Shown here: in pieces, positions 24,183 to 34,784 of the stretch
Layout of the letters: each line of letters starts with the position of its first letter
Position numbering within the stretch: the first letter of the stretch is position 1
Assembly (NCBI RefSeq): GCF_014218355.1
Contig: NZ_AP023368.1
Coordinates: 4,155,501-4,219,500 of the forward strand
DNA length: 64,000 nt
Direction: 5' to 3'
From: Anaerocolumna chitinilytica
GTDB lineage: Bacteria > Bacillota > Clostridia > Lachnospirales > Lachnospiraceae
The notes under the pieces: generated by a model
Told to the model about the DNA's origin: nothing
What the model saw: the letters and a program-made list of their open reading frames with translations, nothing else
Database searches by the model: none
Translations under genes and position numbers: made by a program

Positions 24183-24796
24183 TGGAAGAAACCGGCATTG
24201 TCAGAAATATAAGAAAAGGCGCCAAATCTGCCGTATTAACCATTGAAGGCAAAAAAATATTTGATGATTTAAAGCCCGGTGACAGTGTGGCAACAAATGG
24301 TGTATGTTTAACCGTTACAGATAACAAGAACTTTTCTTTTACCGCTGATGTGATGAATGCGACTCTTTTACGCTCTTCTCTTGGAAGCCTGACTGCTGGA
24401 ACCAGAGTTAACCTGGAACGCGCCTTGGCGGTAAACGGAAGATTCGGCGGGCACATCGTTACCGGACATATTGACGGAACAGGTAAGATTACCTCCATTA
24501 AAAATGACGATATTGCCGTTTGGTATACAGTGAAAACCACTCCTGGAATTATGTCGTATATCATTGAAAAAGGCTCTATTACCATAGACGGAATCAGCCT
24601 GACGGTTGCAGAGGTTATGCAGGATGGCTTTCTTGTATCAGTTATTCCCCATACAGCCAAAGAAACCATACTTTCTGAGAAAAAAATAGGAAGTATCGTA
24701 AATATAGAGAACGATATTGTAGGTAAGTATATCAAAAAATTTACTCAAAAGAATAGCAGTATTACAGAAACATTCCTGTATGAAAATGGATTTTAG
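24167..24796 (+). CDS. ribE: Riboflavin synthase, alpha chain
   Basis: A 209-residue protein that dismutates two 6,7-dimethyl-8-ribityllumazines to riboflavin. It begins [12 protein letters not shown], the signature start of the family, and contains two lumazine-binding repeats, with [13 protein letters not shown] in the first and [12 protein letters not shown] in the second. It overlaps ribD by 16 bp, suggesting translational coupling. GAAGGGGAGGTGG precedes the ATG. It is followed by a short hairpin (GTTACC/GGTAAC, around 24795-24824) before ribBA. Confidence 0.97.
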   Translation: MFTGIVEETGIVRNIRKGAKSAVLTIEGKKIFDDLKPGDSVATNGVCLTVTDNKNFSFTADVMNATLLRSSLGSLTAGTRVNLERALAVNGRFGGHIVTGHIDGTGKITSIKNDDIAVWYTVKTTPGIMSYIIEKGSITIDGISLTVAEVMQDGFLVSVIPHTAKETILSEKKIGSIVNIENDIVGKYIKKFTQKNSSITETFLYENGF

Positions 24797-24843
24797 TTAC
24801 CGGAGCCTTAAAGGCCCCAGGTAACGGAAAGGCTAGGTTTTAT

Positions 24844-26046
24844 ATGTTTAAATTCAGTACCATACCAGAAGCATTGGACGCTCTGAAAAAAGGGGAGATT
24901 ATTCTTGTAACCGATGACGAAGACCGAGAAAATGAAGGAGATTTTATCTGCGCTGCAGAATTTGCCACTACTGAAAATATTAATTTCATGGCAAGTAACG
25001 GAAAAGGATTAATCTGTATGCCTATGAGCAATAAATATATCAGCCGTTTACAATTTCCTCAGATGGTATCCAACAACACTGACAACCATGGCACATCTTT
25101 TACTGTATCCATCGATTATGCACAGACAGCAACAGGTATATCCGCGGCAGAAAGAAGTATGACTGCGCTTAAGGTAGTTGACGAAAAGGCTAAACCCGAG
25201 GATTTTCGCCGCCCGGGTCACATGTTTCCTCTCCTTTCAAAAGCCAACGGTGTGCTGGAACGAGCTGGTCACACCGAGGCCACCGTGGATTTAATGCGTC
25301 TTGCCGGCCTCAAAGAGTGTGGAATATGCTGCGAAGTCATGGGAACAGACGGGCAAATGATGCGTTCTTCCGAACTTATTCAGCTTGCATTAAAGTGGAA
25401 TATGAAATTTATTACCATCAAAGCGTTACAGGATTATCGTAAAAAATTCGATAAGCTGGTTGAGTGTGTTGCAAGTCCTGCTTTACCAACATCCTATGGT
25501 GATTTTCGTGCTTATGGTTACCGAAATAAATTAAATGGGGAACATCATGTGGCAATGGTAAAAGGTGATATTGGTGAAGGTCAGGAGGTTCTATGCCGTG
25601 TTCACTCCGAATGTCTGACCGGTGATGTTTTTCACTCCAGCCGCTGTGACTGCGGGGACCAGTTGGCACAAGCCATGAAAATGATTGAAAAGGAAGGCAG
25701 AGGTATCCTTCTGTATATGCGCCAGGAAGGTAGAGGTATCGGCCTCTTGAATAAGCTAAAGGCTTATGAGCTTCAAAGTCAGGGCATGGACACCATTGAA
25801 GCAAATCTTGCCCTTGGTTTTGCAGAGGATATGCGGGAATATTATATCGGTGCTCAAATACTCCGGGATCTCGGCGTAAAAACCATGCGGCTTATAACCA
25901 ACAATCCGGACAAAGTATATCAATTATCTGATTTTGGCATTGAGATTACAGAACGGGTTCCTATTGAAATCGAAGCAAACGAACATGACAAGCAATATTT
26001 ACAAACAAAGCAAACTAAAATGGGACATTTCTTAAATATAAGATAA
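24844..26046 (+). CDS. ribBA: 3,4-dihydroxy-2-butanone-4-phosphate synthase / GTP cyclohydrolase II
   Basis: A 400-residue bifunctional enzyme supplying both precursors of riboflavin. The RibB domain (about 1-200) shows [16 protein letters not shown] and [13 protein letters not shown]. The RibA domain (about 205-400) has the zinc cysteines in [18 protein letters not shown] and the GTP-binding [16 protein letters not shown]. Length and motifs are complete. It lies 47 bp behind ribE; the ribosome site is GGAAAGG. Confidence 0.97.
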   Translation: MFKFSTIPEALDALKKGEIILVTDDEDRENEGDFICAAEFATTENINFMASNGKGLICMPMSNKYISRLQFPQMVSNNTDNHGTSFTVSIDYAQTATGISAAERSMTALKVVDEKAKPEDFRRPGHMFPLLSKANGVLERAGHTEATVDLMRLAGLKECGICCEVMGTDGQMMRSSELIQLALKWNMKFITIKALQDYRKKFDKLVECVASPALPTSYGDFRAYGYRNKLNGEHHVAMVKGDIGEGQEVLCRVHSECLTGDVFHSSRCDCGDQLAQAMKMIEKEGRGILLYMRQEGRGIGLLNKLKAYELQSQGMDTIEANLALGFAEDMREYYIGAQILRDLGVKTMRLITNNPDKVYQLSDFGIEITERVPIEIEANEHDKQYLQTKQTKMGHFLNIR

Positions 26047-26252
26047 AAAAGGCTTGTAAGAAAATAAAAGTATAATTTACTTTAATCTTCTGCCTGTGAT
26101 AACCTCCGTTCAAATATGAAATTATTGAAGAAGGTATCATAAGGCATGAAATGCTGAAAGGCACAAACAATGCACATATTCCCGCATGGAATATCCCTGT
26201 AAAACAGAAACAGAATTTACAAACATAAATTTAAGAGAGGCAAGGATTAACT

Positions 26253-26723
26253 ATGAAAACATTTGAAGGAAAACTAGTATCAGAGAGCATTCGAATAGGT
26301 ATTGTTGCAGCAAGATTTAATGAATTCATCACCTCAAAATTACTGAGCGGTGCCATAGATGCTTTAACAAGGCATGAAGTAAAGGAGGAGGACATTGAAT
26401 TAGCCTGGGTTCCCGGTGCTTTTGAAATTCCTCTCCTGGCTGCAAAAATGGCTAAAAGCGGACGGTATGATGCAATTATATGCCTGGGTGCAGTAATCCG
26501 CGGCAGCACTACCCATTATGATTATGTCTGCAGTGAAGTCTCCAAAGGAATTGCAAATGTTTCCCTAAGCAATGATATACCGGTTATGTTCGGAGTGCTT
26601 ACAACTGAAAATATTGAACAAGCGATAGAGCGCGCCGGTACGAAAGCAGGAAACAAAGGTTTTGATTGCGCTGTGGGTGCTATTGAAATGGTGAATCTGA
26701 TAAGGGAATTTGACCGAATATAA
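26253..26723 (+). CDS. ribH: 6,7-dimethyl-8-ribityllumazine synthase
   Basis: A 156-residue protein condensing the RibA/D and RibB products. Family motifs are [40 protein letters not shown] and [11 protein letters not shown] with the catalytic His in the TTHYD segment. AAGAGAGGCAAGG precedes the ATG. A 206-bp gap separates it from ribBA, in which I see no gene or clear promoter. Last gene of the operon. Confidence 0.97.
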   Translation: MKTFEGKLVSESIRIGIVAARFNEFITSKLLSGAIDALTRHEVKEEDIELAWVPGAFEIPLLAAKMAKSGRYDAIICLGAVIRGSTTHYDYVCSEVSKGIANVSLSNDIPVMFGVLTTENIEQAIERAGTKAGNKGFDCAVGAIEMVNLIREFDRI

Positions 26724-26761
26724 ATTATCTTTTGATAGAATTAAGTTTCTATTAATGTAAA

Positions 26762-26806
26762 ATAAAAGCAAACCTTGTCTGGGTTATTCCCGCTGCCAAG
26801 GTTTGC
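26762..26806 (-). terminator. Terminator between ribH and the convergent secreted-protein gene
   Basis: GCAAACCTTG (26768-26777) pairs with CAAGGTTTGC (26797-26806). The minus-strand side is followed by TTTTATTTTA, and the plus side is only weakly T-rich, so it may serve both directions. Confidence 0.75.
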
Positions 26807-26873
26807 TTCAACATACAAATATTTTTCGTCATAAAAATCAAAAGCTATCCACTCTAAACCAATCCCGAACCTC

Positions 26874-28103
26874 TTATTTAAACTGTGTAAGTATCTTACC
26901 AGTAGAATCTGCAACATACCATGTAATCCCAACATATCTGCCTCTCCATCCATAGCTGGCATCATTGTAGTCCATACAGGTTACTGGAATTAACAGATAG
27001 TCACCAAGTTTTTTAACCGATGCATAATAATCATATTTTTTATTTTGCTTGTAAGATATAGTAATAAAAGATTTAATAAAACCTTTCTTATTGGTTCCGG
27101 ATGTAAAACGGGATACTCTAATCGATTCCTTACCGTCAGCTTTCGCACAATAAGTTTTATCTCCTAGAATATTGAAGGATTCTGTTCCAGTGGTTTTATA
27201 ACTATAGGTGGAGGTTTTACCGGTCATTACATTGTATATATATCGTTTTTCGCTGCTTTCGGTTCCGTTATTAAAAATGCCCTTTTCATTATAATAAATC
27301 CTATCTTCATATAACTGTTTCACGATAACGGATTTTTTATTAGTATTGGAATCTAATTTTTTTAAAGTTCCATACCAATAGTTGCCGGAACCTTGATACG
27401 TTCCATATTGATAATAAATATCCCCGTTTAATTTAACAACATCAGAGACCTTGGGTATTCCTGGTTCATCTGAGGCAATTTTATCCGTGGTCAAAACTGA
27501 TAGCTTTGTCTGACCAGACATCAGCGTATATAATGTTAGTTGTGAGGAACCTTCCTTAAACTGACTAAAATACAAAGTATTGTCTATGGCTTTCACAAAA
27601 TTAAAGTTCTCATTTCCGGTAAAAATCAAGGTAGCCTCTGCGCTTTCATAATTCCTTTTATATAGTTTGCTTTCTTCTCCATTCATTACCGTATAATAGA
27701 TACTGCTGTCATCAAGATAAAGAAAGTAGCCGTCGCAAATAGTTTTTTGTTCTTTGGTATCAATGGAAACAGTTGAAGTCTGATAAGTGTCTTTTTCTCC
27801 ATTATAACAGGTATAATACAAAGAGTTGTTATGAATCATCATTCCCAGTATATCATTCTTTGACGTTAATAATCTGGTTTTATTACCTGTAGCTACCTCC
27901 AATTGATAGATATCATAGGAATACACATCGCCTTCTACTCTCTGGATATAATAGATATCTCCCTTGTCTTCCAGCATGGGTGAATATTCATAAACTGTCT
28001 TATTTGTGGCTGCACTGGTAATCATAGCATTATTTGGCAGAAAAAAGACCGTTATAAGTAAAATAATTATAAAGTTTCGTATTCGTTTTGTTATTGTGTT
28101 CAT
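26874..28103 (-). CDS. Secreted DUF5050-like beta-propeller protein
   Basis: 409 residues. An N-terminal signal peptide (about 1-32, hydrophobic core FIIILLITVFFLPNNAM, cleavage after TSAA) is followed by repeated strands of the type xxxLYYTxxNGxxxxLYKxxxxxxxxxxL. I count about seven such units, consistent with a DUF5050/TolB-like propeller exported to the surface. No catalytic residues or anchor are evident. First of an accessory cluster on the minus strand with no recognisable partners. Function unknown. Confidence 0.75.
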   Translation of the reverse strand: MNTITKRIRNFIIILLITVFFLPNNAMITSAATNKTVYEYSPMLEDKGDIYYIQRVEGDVYSYDIYQLEVATGNKTRLLTSKNDILGMMIHNNSLYYTCYNGEKDTYQTSTVSIDTKEQKTICDGYFLYLDDSSIYYTVMNGEESKLYKRNYESAEATLIFTGNENFNFVKAIDNTLYFSQFKEGSSQLTLYTLMSGQTKLSVLTTDKIASDEPGIPKVSDVVKLNGDIYYQYGTYQGSGNYWYGTLKKLDSNTNKKSVIVKQLYEDRIYYNEKGIFNNGTESSEKRYIYNVMTGKTSTYSYKTTGTESFNILGDKTYCAKADGKESIRVSRFTSGTNKKGFIKSFITISYKQNKKYDYYASVKKLGDYLLIPVTCMDYNDASYGWRGRYVGITWYVADSTGKILTQFK

Positions 28104-28216
28104 AGCATTCCTCTTTTCTCTAGTAGTTCATATTATTTGCAAATTCAGTATTAAATATAGATACACTCCAGATATACATTCAAGGTATTATCATGTCTTT
28201 TTGTATTGTAATCTAA

Positions 28217-28726
28217 TTAGTCACTTTGAATCATACATAGTTTCCCGTGTTCCGGGTCTGACTTCTTCCATTCATATGTAATAAGATAATCCGTGCCATC
28301 GGCTTTTATCATCTTTAGAACCAGCATTGGACATTCTAATGCTATATCCCTTCCATTCTGATTTATTGTAATCTCCATTTTATTTTCCTGGATGCTTTTT
28401 ACAGATGTAACACATGTTATATTCCAGATTTGATTCTGATCCTTAACAAATACTATTTGCATGACACATAATGCAAGAAGAATCAGACTTAAAAACCTGT
28501 TAGATTTTTCCCCTTTTTCTTTCATACTTTTGCTTATTGTTAATAACATCCAGATAATAGTAGCAATGATGCTTAGAAAAGGTATAAGTCCTAGGAACTC
28601 ATGTACATTGTAACTGAAAATAGTGTAGATACCATATCTCGACATCTCATTATCACTAAGATATACTAACCAAAGCAACAATGCAACTAAAAAAATAATA
28701 ACTATGTTTTTTCTCCTATCATTCAT
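28217..28726 (-). CDS. Membrane protein of unknown function
   Basis: About 169 residues from MNDRRKNIVIIFLV. Three hydrophobic segments (about 8-24, 36-55 and 72-92) are followed by a ~70-residue soluble, probably extracytoplasmic, domain ending at a stop at 28217. A start six codons further upstream (28744) is possible; neither has a strong ribosome site. Low GC, no recognised family. It lies between two other exported-protein genes. Confidence 0.55.
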   Translation of the reverse strand: MNDRRKNIVIIFLVALLLWLVYLSDNEMSRYGIYTIFSYNVHEFLGLIPFLSIIATIIWMLLTISKSMKEKGEKSNRFLSLILLALCVMQIVFVKDQNQIWNITCVTSVKSIQENKMEITINQNGRDIALECPMLVLKMIKADGTDYLITYEWKKSDPEHGKLCMIQSD

Positions 28727-28828
28727 AATCAGCGCTTTCTGCATTCATAATATTGTTTTATATAGTATTTAATTTTCTTTCTGTATTTGTAAAACTAGGT
28801 TACAATTGCCTCTCTGAAATCAGAAATG

Positions 28829-29344
28829 TTAATATGCATAAACTGTTACGGGAATACTTTTCCGATTAACATCATAGAGTTCAAAACTTTCACAATTATC
28901 CGGAAGAATGACAGTAAAGGGTTTTGTAGGATCAACTAATATGGGAGAAATGTCTTTGTTTCCAAAAACAATTGTTTTTACCTTGTCACGATTCATAGAT
29001 AGAAGCAAAGAACCATAATCTAAAAAGGTGAATTCTGCCACACCATCTGCTATCGCACCCTCTGAACCACCTGTATAAAAGAAATAACCCAAAGAAAATC
29101 CCTTCCTATTCAGATAGATAGAGTATACCGATTCATCCGAATGATCGCCATAAAAAATCATTGCACCGATATTATCACTGACTGCTTTTTCGACCGACCA
29201 GGATTTCACAATATGCTGATTTTTTCTGGCATCCTGTTCTAATCTTGATGCAGTGATTCCTATAATCCCGAAATTGTAGAGAAGCAAGGAAATAAAAAGG
29301 ATACTTACAACAACTGTAATCATTATTTTAAATCTTTTCATCAT
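28829..29344 (-). CDS. Membrane-anchored protein of unknown function
   Basis: A 171-residue protein with one N-terminal membrane helix or uncleaved signal (FKIMITVVVSILFISLLLY) and an exported domain of about 140 residues. GGAGAG lies close before the double ATG; I use the first. There is no lipobox, and I do not recognise the exported domain. The size and position resemble small surface proteins of accessory clusters. Confidence 0.6.
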   Translation of the reverse strand: MMKRFKIMITVVVSILFISLLLYNFGIIGITASRLEQDARKNQHIVKSWSVEKAVSDNIGAMIFYGDHSDESVYSIYLNRKGFSLGYFFYTGGSEGAIADGVAEFTFLDYGSLLLSMNRDKVKTIVFGNKDISPILVDPTKPFTVILPDNCESFELYDVNRKSIPVTVYAY

Positions 29345-29412
29345 ACACTCTCCTGTTTTTTCATAAAATTATATTTTTTTCTATTCAGGCAAATGCCAAA
29401 ACCCTACCCTGC

Positions 29413-30079
29413 CTACGACATGATTTCATAAGTTATTTCCAGATCCTTGAAGGCATCAAAATCTCTCTCGTGTAAATTTAGATAAGCGTTTCTTTCATGT
29501 GAACATACGGCGAGAACGATATTATCATTCTCATAAAAAGTAATGTCCTCATATTCGATTCCATCAATTATATATGGAAAATCATATAATCCCTTCATAT
29601 TAGTTACAATGGATGAATAAACTTGACCTATTTTAAAATAACACATTTCAAAAACCGGGTTCATCGTTACCGGAGTAACTCTGGTATACATTGTTTTAAT
29701 AAATTCATCAGATGTAGATGTAAATCTATTATCCGGTTTTTCAGAAAAATTACTATATTGCAGTTCTTCAAACATTGCTAATTCCTGATTAAAGAGTTCA
29801 TCAAAATATGAAAATGCATCATGTTCGTTATTAAAATGTAACATATCGTTTAGTCTGAATTGATAATTATTCCGATTATTTTTATACTTTTCTCTACGTT
29901 CCGCATCCTCTTTGTATATATTCTTTATATTCCTTTTGCATTTGTATGAATTCTGATTCATTCAAGAAATCAGTATAATATCTGGACACTGATATAGAAT
30001 TGCTTCTCTTACTTACCAAGTTTATCAGTTCAATAAACCTTCCACTGATAACATCTTCACAGATTGATATCTTTATCAT
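29413..30079 (-). pseudogene. Frameshifted hypothetical gene
   Basis: Two overlapping minus frames look like one broken gene. The upstream frame (30079-29894) has an excellent AGGAGGACAATTC ribosome site and starts MIKISICEDVISG, but stops after about 61 codons. The downstream frame (open to 29413) continues with similar Glu/Lys/Tyr/Asn-rich sequence ending LEITYEIMS, yet its first ATG (29961) has no ribosome site and lies inside the upstream frame. A single-base shift in about 29900-29960 would yield a protein of about 220 residues. It may be a true mutation, a sequencing error or, less likely, programmed frameshifting. The family is not recognised. Confidence 0.65.
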
Positions 30080-30112
30080 GAATTGTCCTCCTATATTTCT
30101 CAATTACACATC

Positions 30113-31198
30113 TTATTTCCATACATAATGTCTCGGGCATTTAATATAGTAACATTCGTATAAAATATCATAATAAGTATCTGCTTTAGGTACTATATCC
30201 TCATTAAAAATCTCATTATAACATTTCCATATATCATCTAGTCTCTTTCTCTCTGATGATATATAATATTCTAAGTCCTCTTCCTCTTCAAAGTCTGATG
30301 TATTACTTTGTTTTTCAAGTACATCAAGTTTTATCTTTTCTGTGATATCATGTAATTTTTCTAATGCTTCTTCGAATTTACCGAGTTGTTTCAGTGAGTA
30401 AAAATATTTATTAAGCCAACTAGCGTCCTCAAGATAATTACATCTATCGTATAAATCAACACATTCCTTATAATCTTTTAAAATATACAAATAATCAGCC
30501 ATTTCATCTATATCAAAATCAAATTCCTGGTATGACGTTTTCATAAGCAACCGGGCGATTTCTTTCGCTCGTTTTATATCACCTTTAAGTGCTAATTCTC
30601 TGCCAAGGGTAAGTGCAATTTTGGCATCTTGTTCTTCATTATCAAATGGATATACGTATAAAGATTCTAATATTTTAATTCCCTCTTCAAGTCTTGAATC
30701 TGCCAATAAGCTTACTGCTTCACAGTATGAATATATTCTTTTTTCCGAGTTAATAAATGCTTTATGGAACCATTCAGATGCCATTTCGAATCTCTTATTT
30801 TCGAAGTAGTATTTTCCCAATGCATAGTATGTATTAGGAAATTTTGAGTTATGAAAAACTGCGTTTTGTAGCAGCTCAACTGCTTGCTGTTCTTTTTCTT
30901 TCCCACATTCCTCGAGATAAAAATAAGCTATATCAGTAGCCCATAAAGCATAGCTATCATTTGAAAAATTATCTTTATTCTTATCATAGCATTCTTCTAA
31001 CACTTTAAGGGATTGGTTCGTATCTTCTCTTAATTCACACAGTATCATTGCCAGTAAGCAAAATGCTTCAATATTTTTAGAATCTGAGACGATTATTTGT
31101 TCTAAACGTTCCTTGTATACTGTAAATATTTCAGCTCTTTCTTCAAAATCCAATTCTATAGAGCTCTGCAATTTCAGTATTATATCATTTAAATCCAT
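30113..31198 (-). CDS. TPR-repeat protein
   Basis: A 361-residue soluble helical protein with tetratricopeptide-like repeats, clearest at NTYYALGKYYFENKRFEMAS and at LNKYFYSLKQLGKFEEALEK. The N-terminus also pairs helices in the TPR manner. GGTGGTGAG precedes the ATG. AT-rich and located 33 bp before the frameshifted gene. Similar TPR proteins accompany toxin or secretion loci, but no toxin gene is visible, so function is left open. Confidence 0.75.
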   Translation of the reverse strand: MDLNDIILKLQSSIELDFEERAEIFTVYKERLEQIIVSDSKNIEAFCLLAMILCELREDTNQSLKVLEECYDKNKDNFSNDSYALWATDIAYFYLEECGKEKEQQAVELLQNAVFHNSKFPNTYYALGKYYFENKRFEMASEWFHKAFINSEKRIYSYCEAVSLLADSRLEEGIKILESLYVYPFDNEEQDAKIALTLGRELALKGDIKRAKEIARLLMKTSYQEFDFDIDEMADYLYILKDYKECVDLYDRCNYLEDASWLNKYFYSLKQLGKFEEALEKLHDITEKIKLDVLEKQSNTSDFEEEEDLEYYISSERKRLDDIWKCYNEIFNEDIVPKADTYYDILYECYYIKCPRHYVWK

Positions 31199-31315
31199 TT
31201 GCTCACCACCCGGTCTGAAAATATAGCTTTATCTGAAGGTATTATAACATTATATAAGTGTAAATTACAGTAAATTTTCGTTATTAGAAGCTACATGTGC
31301 TCAATAATATACAAT

Positions 31316-31364
31316 ACAAAAAACAGACCTGAGACAGGGCGGTTCAATGCCCTATCTAGGTCTG
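31316..31364 (-). terminator. Terminator of the second degV gene
   Basis: CAGACCT (31324-31330) pairs with AGGTCTG (31358-31364) around an inner AGGGC/GCCCT stem. The minus strand continues TTTTTTGTATTG. Confidence 0.88.
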
Positions 31365-31467
31365 AATTTATAGATGCTCTCGCATAATTTTCTATTTTTA
31401 TTTTCTACTGTCAAGATAAATAGGATTGCTTTTTGAGATCTAGGTTTATTCAGCGACAAAATCTTTA

Positions 31468-32304
31468 TTAGTAACAAATAATTATTCCGCCATCTCCTGC
31501 ATACATCGTACTGACTCCGGCAGTCGAAACAATGATACAGTCCTTGAAATGAACTCTTTTTAATACCTCATCCCTAACATACATGGCTCTTTCAAGATTA
31601 TTGCAATGAGCGATTGCAAATATTCTCTCTTCCGGTTTCTTCACATCTTTTTCTACGGAATCTACCATTATTCCAAGTGCTTTCTGTATTCCTCTTGCCT
31701 GGTCTAATTTATTGATCGTTCCCTCCGGTGTTCCGTACATGACCGGTTTTATATTTAATACGCTGCTTATAATAGCCTTAAGGCCAGTTAACCGCCCGCT
31801 CTTTCTAAGTGTGTCCAGATTCTCAAGTACGAATTTTGTACTCATGCCTTCACGGAATTTATGAACCAGTTCCACAATCTTGGCAAATTCCATTCCTTTT
31901 TCAGCATATTCCTGTATCTTTAATGCGATAAGAGTCTGACCCACAGATGCGGAACAGGAATTGAAGATTTCTATATTCTTATGAGGGTTCTCTTCCAGGT
32001 ACAGCTTTTTAGCAACCTCTGCACTGTTAAAAGAACCGCTTAAATTGCCGGAAAGAGTGACTACATAAATATCTTCTTCTCCTTTAAAATGCTCCATATA
32101 GGCATCCGGCGAAGGGCATGAGGATTTCGGTGCTATCGGTGACTCGCTCACCAGCGTAAGAAATCTTCTCTGATTAAAGGTTTCATCATCAACGATTGAT
32201 TTCTCTCCCACTTGTAAAGTTAGGGGTACAACACAGAAATGTTCGTCCTTTCTCATTTCCTGTGTCAAATCCGTGCAGCTATCTACAATTATCCTGTATG
32301 ACAT
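31468..32304 (-). CDS. DegV family fatty-acid-binding protein (second copy)
   Basis: 278 residues with VDSCTDLT at the N-terminus, TLSGNLSGSFNSAEVA as the fatty-acid loop and KSGRLTGLKAIISSVLNIKPVM in domain 2, so a complete DegV protein. TTTGGAGGG precedes the ATG. It is clearly diverged from the copy at 17507-18385; having several FakB-like proteins with different fatty-acid preference is usual in Firmicutes. Single-gene unit with its own terminator. Confidence 0.93.
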   Translation of the reverse strand: MSYRIIVDSCTDLTQEMRKDEHFCVVPLTLQVGEKSIVDDETFNQRRFLTLVSESPIAPKSSCPSPDAYMEHFKGEEDIYVVTLSGNLSGSFNSAEVAKKLYLEENPHKNIEIFNSCSASVGQTLIALKIQEYAEKGMEFAKIVELVHKFREGMSTKFVLENLDTLRKSGRLTGLKAIISSVLNIKPVMYGTPEGTINKLDQARGIQKALGIMVDSVEKDVKKPEERIFAIAHCNNLERAMYVRDEVLKRVHFKDCIIVSTAGVSTMYAGDGGIIICY

Positions 32305-32522
32305 TGTTTCCCTCCAAATTTAAGATTCACTTTTATAGGCAGTATCTTAATAAATAATAATATCATTTGCAATTTGGTTACCATAATACATATTAGTTAT
32401 GTCAACCATATTTCTTTATTCCAAATACTAGGTTATGTAGTTTTGATTACTACCAATTGTAACATATATTATTATACTTTTAAAGAGGTTAAATTATAAA
32501 ATTTTAAAAATTATTTCAAAAA
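32305..32522. other. Intergenic stretch between degV and htpG
   Basis: AT-rich and without a visible gene. It probably contains the degV promoter on the minus strand. The htpG terminator follows at 32523-32555, and a further 115 bp to the htpG stop hold nothing I can identify. Confidence 0.5.
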
Positions 32523-32555
32523 GGCAGCCTGATTCTTATTAAAAATCAGGCTGCC
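32514..32555 (-). terminator. Terminator of htpG
   Basis: GGCAGCCTGATT (32523-32534) pairs perfectly with AATCAGGCTGCC (32544-32555). The minus strand then reads TTTTTGAAA. Confidence 0.88.
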
Positions 32556-32670
32556 CTTCTGCTAATTCTCTATATAATTTGCTTTTTTACTCTGAAATTT
32601 ATTCAGACAATATTTACTGTCCTATTAAGTGTTTTGTTTCCAACATAGGTTTGATTTATAAAGGAAGGAA

Positions 32671-34743
32671 CTATTTTGCTAATATCTCCATAATCTCATT
32701 GCTTCTTGCAATAAAGTTTGTCATAGCTTCTGCTTCCAGAGGCTTGTGGCTTAATAAGGCAAGATCATAGAGCTGTGAGCAGAATAAGGATACATACTGG
32801 CTGTCCTCATGTTCGAAGATATATTGAACAAGCTTATTATTTGCATTGAGTACTAAAGTCTCACTGCTGCCAAACATGTTAGGATCCATACCATACATGT
32901 TATACATCTTCATCATATCCTGCATTCTGCGGCTTTCTTCCGATAAAGTTATCATGGAAGAAACTTTATCATTCTTAAGTTTAAGAACCTTTACCTCCAG
33001 CTTTTCTTTATTAAGAGTCTTTCTAAAGAGTTCTGTAAGCTTGTCGTTCTCTGCTTTTAGAGCCTCCTCGCTATGACCTTCTTCTTTAAAGCTGTCCGTA
33101 ATGTCCGCATCAATACGCTGGAATTTGTAGCCTTGCTCCGTTTGCTCCAGCTGGGTGATAAAAGGCTGGTCAATATTGTGGGTAAGGATAAGGGCGTCAA
33201 TTCCCTCCTGCTTGAACATATTGATGTACTGGCTCTGCTGCTGTTCATTCGTTACATAGTAAACGACATCTTTCTGTTCTTCCTTCTTATCGGAGGCATC
33301 CTCAGAAGCAGTATTATCTTCCTTCTTAGGCTCTTCTGCTGTTTCAGATGCAGTATCTGCTGAATCTGCTTTCGCAGCTTTTACATATTCCGGTAATGTT
33401 AGGTATTTACCATCCAGGTTCTTAAAGATAATAAAATCCTTCATCTTCTCTCTGAATTTATCATCCTTTAAGCAGCCGAATTTGATGAAAGGGCTGATAT
33501 CATCCCAGAATTTCTCATAGTTTTCTCTTTCAACCTTATACATACCGGATAACTTATCGGCAACCTTTTTGGAGATGTATTCGGAGATCTTCTTTACAAA
33601 GCCATCATTCTGAAGTGCGCTTCTGGATACGTTAAGAGGCAGGTCAGGACAATCAATGGCACCCTTTAAAAGCATGAGGAATTCAGGAATAACTTCCTTG
33701 ATATTATCAGCGATGAATACTTGATTGCTGTAAAGCTTAATGGTTCCCTCTAAAGTATCATATTCTGTGTTTAATTTAGGGAAATATAAAATACCCTTAA
33801 GGTTAAAAGGATAATCCATATTTAGATGAATCCAGAATAAGGGCTCTTTATAATCATGGAATACATTACGATAGAATTCTTTATATTCCTCTTCCGTTAC
33901 ATCATTAGGGTGCTTTGTCCACAAAGGAGTAGTATTATTGATGGGCTTTGGCGCCTTAGGCTTCTTCTCTTCTGTCTTAGCCTCAACAGCTCCTTCCGTA
34001 ACATTACCGTCTTCATCAACGGAAGCATCTATGATATCCTCATTTGAATCCTCAGCTTCCTGGGTTTCTAACTCATCTTCCTCTAACTCTGCTTCCGGTT
34101 CTTCTTTCGCATTTGCATTCTTAAAGTAAATCTCAACAGGCATAAAGGAGCAGTATTTTTCAATTACTTCTTTTGCACGGTATTCATTTGAAAATTCATA
34201 GCTATCTTCGTTGAGGTAAAGGGTGATTTCAGTTCCTCTAACTGTTTTGTCCCCAGGTTCCATTGTAAACTCTGTGCCGGCTTCAGATTCCCAGTGTACA
34301 CTTTCAGCACCTTCCTGCCAGGACAAGGTATCAATTGTTACCCTATCTGCTACCATAAATGCACTGTAAAAACCTAAACCGAAGTGTCCGATAATTTGCT
34401 CTTCGTTGGTCTTATCCTTATACTTATTTAAGAAATCTGTTGCTCCGGAGAAGGCGATCTGGTTAATATACTCTTTTACTTCATCAGCAGTCATACCGAT
34501 TCCGTTATCAATAAACTTTAAGGTTTTTTCTTCCGGGTTTACAATCACATCAATTCTGTATTTATTATCCTCCGGAAGGTTAGCTTCTCCCATAAGTTCC
34601 AATTTCTTCAATTTTGTGATAGCATCGCTGCCATTGGATATTAATTCACGAAAGAAAATATCATGGTCGGAATACAACCATTTTTTTATAATGGGAAATA
34701 TGTTTTCGGAATTAATGGACAGACTACCATGTTCATTCTTCAT
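32671..34743 (-). CDS. htpG: Hsp90-family chaperone HtpG with two acidic linkers
   Basis: 690 residues against about 625 for E. coli HtpG. The N-terminal ATPase (1-210) has the GHKL motifs: Asn37 in FRELISNGSDA, FIDNGIGMT and GHFGLGFYSAFMV. The middle domain contains the catalytic-loop Arg in NVSRSALQND. Two additions stand out: an acidic, Glu/Asp-rich linker of about 58 residues (about 210-268) between the N and middle domains, like the charged linker of eukaryotic Hsp90, and an acidic segment at about 458-491 within the middle domain. AAAAGGAGTG precedes the ATG. A CIRCE element upstream indicates HrcA control. Confidence 0.95.
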   Translation of the reverse strand: MKNEHGSLSINSENIFPIIKKWLYSDHDIFFRELISNGSDAITKLKKLELMGEANLPEDNKYRIDVIVNPEEKTLKFIDNGIGMTADEVKEYINQIAFSGATDFLNKYKDKTNEEQIIGHFGLGFYSAFMVADRVTIDTLSWQEGAESVHWESEAGTEFTMEPGDKTVRGTEITLYLNEDSYEFSNEYRAKEVIEKYCSFMPVEIYFKNANAKEEPEAELEEDELETQEAEDSNEDIIDASVDEDGNVTEGAVEAKTEEKKPKAPKPINNTTPLWTKHPNDVTEEEYKEFYRNVFHDYKEPLFWIHLNMDYPFNLKGILYFPKLNTEYDTLEGTIKLYSNQVFIADNIKEVIPEFLMLLKGAIDCPDLPLNVSRSALQNDGFVKKISEYISKKVADKLSGMYKVERENYEKFWDDISPFIKFGCLKDDKFREKMKDFIIFKNLDGKYLTLPEYVKAAKADSADTASETAEEPKKEDNTASEDASDKKEEQKDVVYYVTNEQQQSQYINMFKQEGIDALILTHNIDQPFITQLEQTEQGYKFQRIDADITDSFKEEGHSEEALKAENDKLTELFRKTLNKEKLEVKVLKLKNDKVSSMITLSEESRRMQDMMKMYNMYGMDPNMFGSSETLVLNANNKLVQYIFEHEDSQYVSLFCSQLYDLALLSHKPLEAEAMTNFIARSNEIMEILAK

Positions 34744-34784
34744 ATTAAATCACTCCTTTTATTAATTTGTTTCACATAAAAATT

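Noticed and set aside
24118..24735. 205-codon minus frame antisense to ribE
   Set aside because: A shadow of a highly conserved gene; it has no ribosome site.
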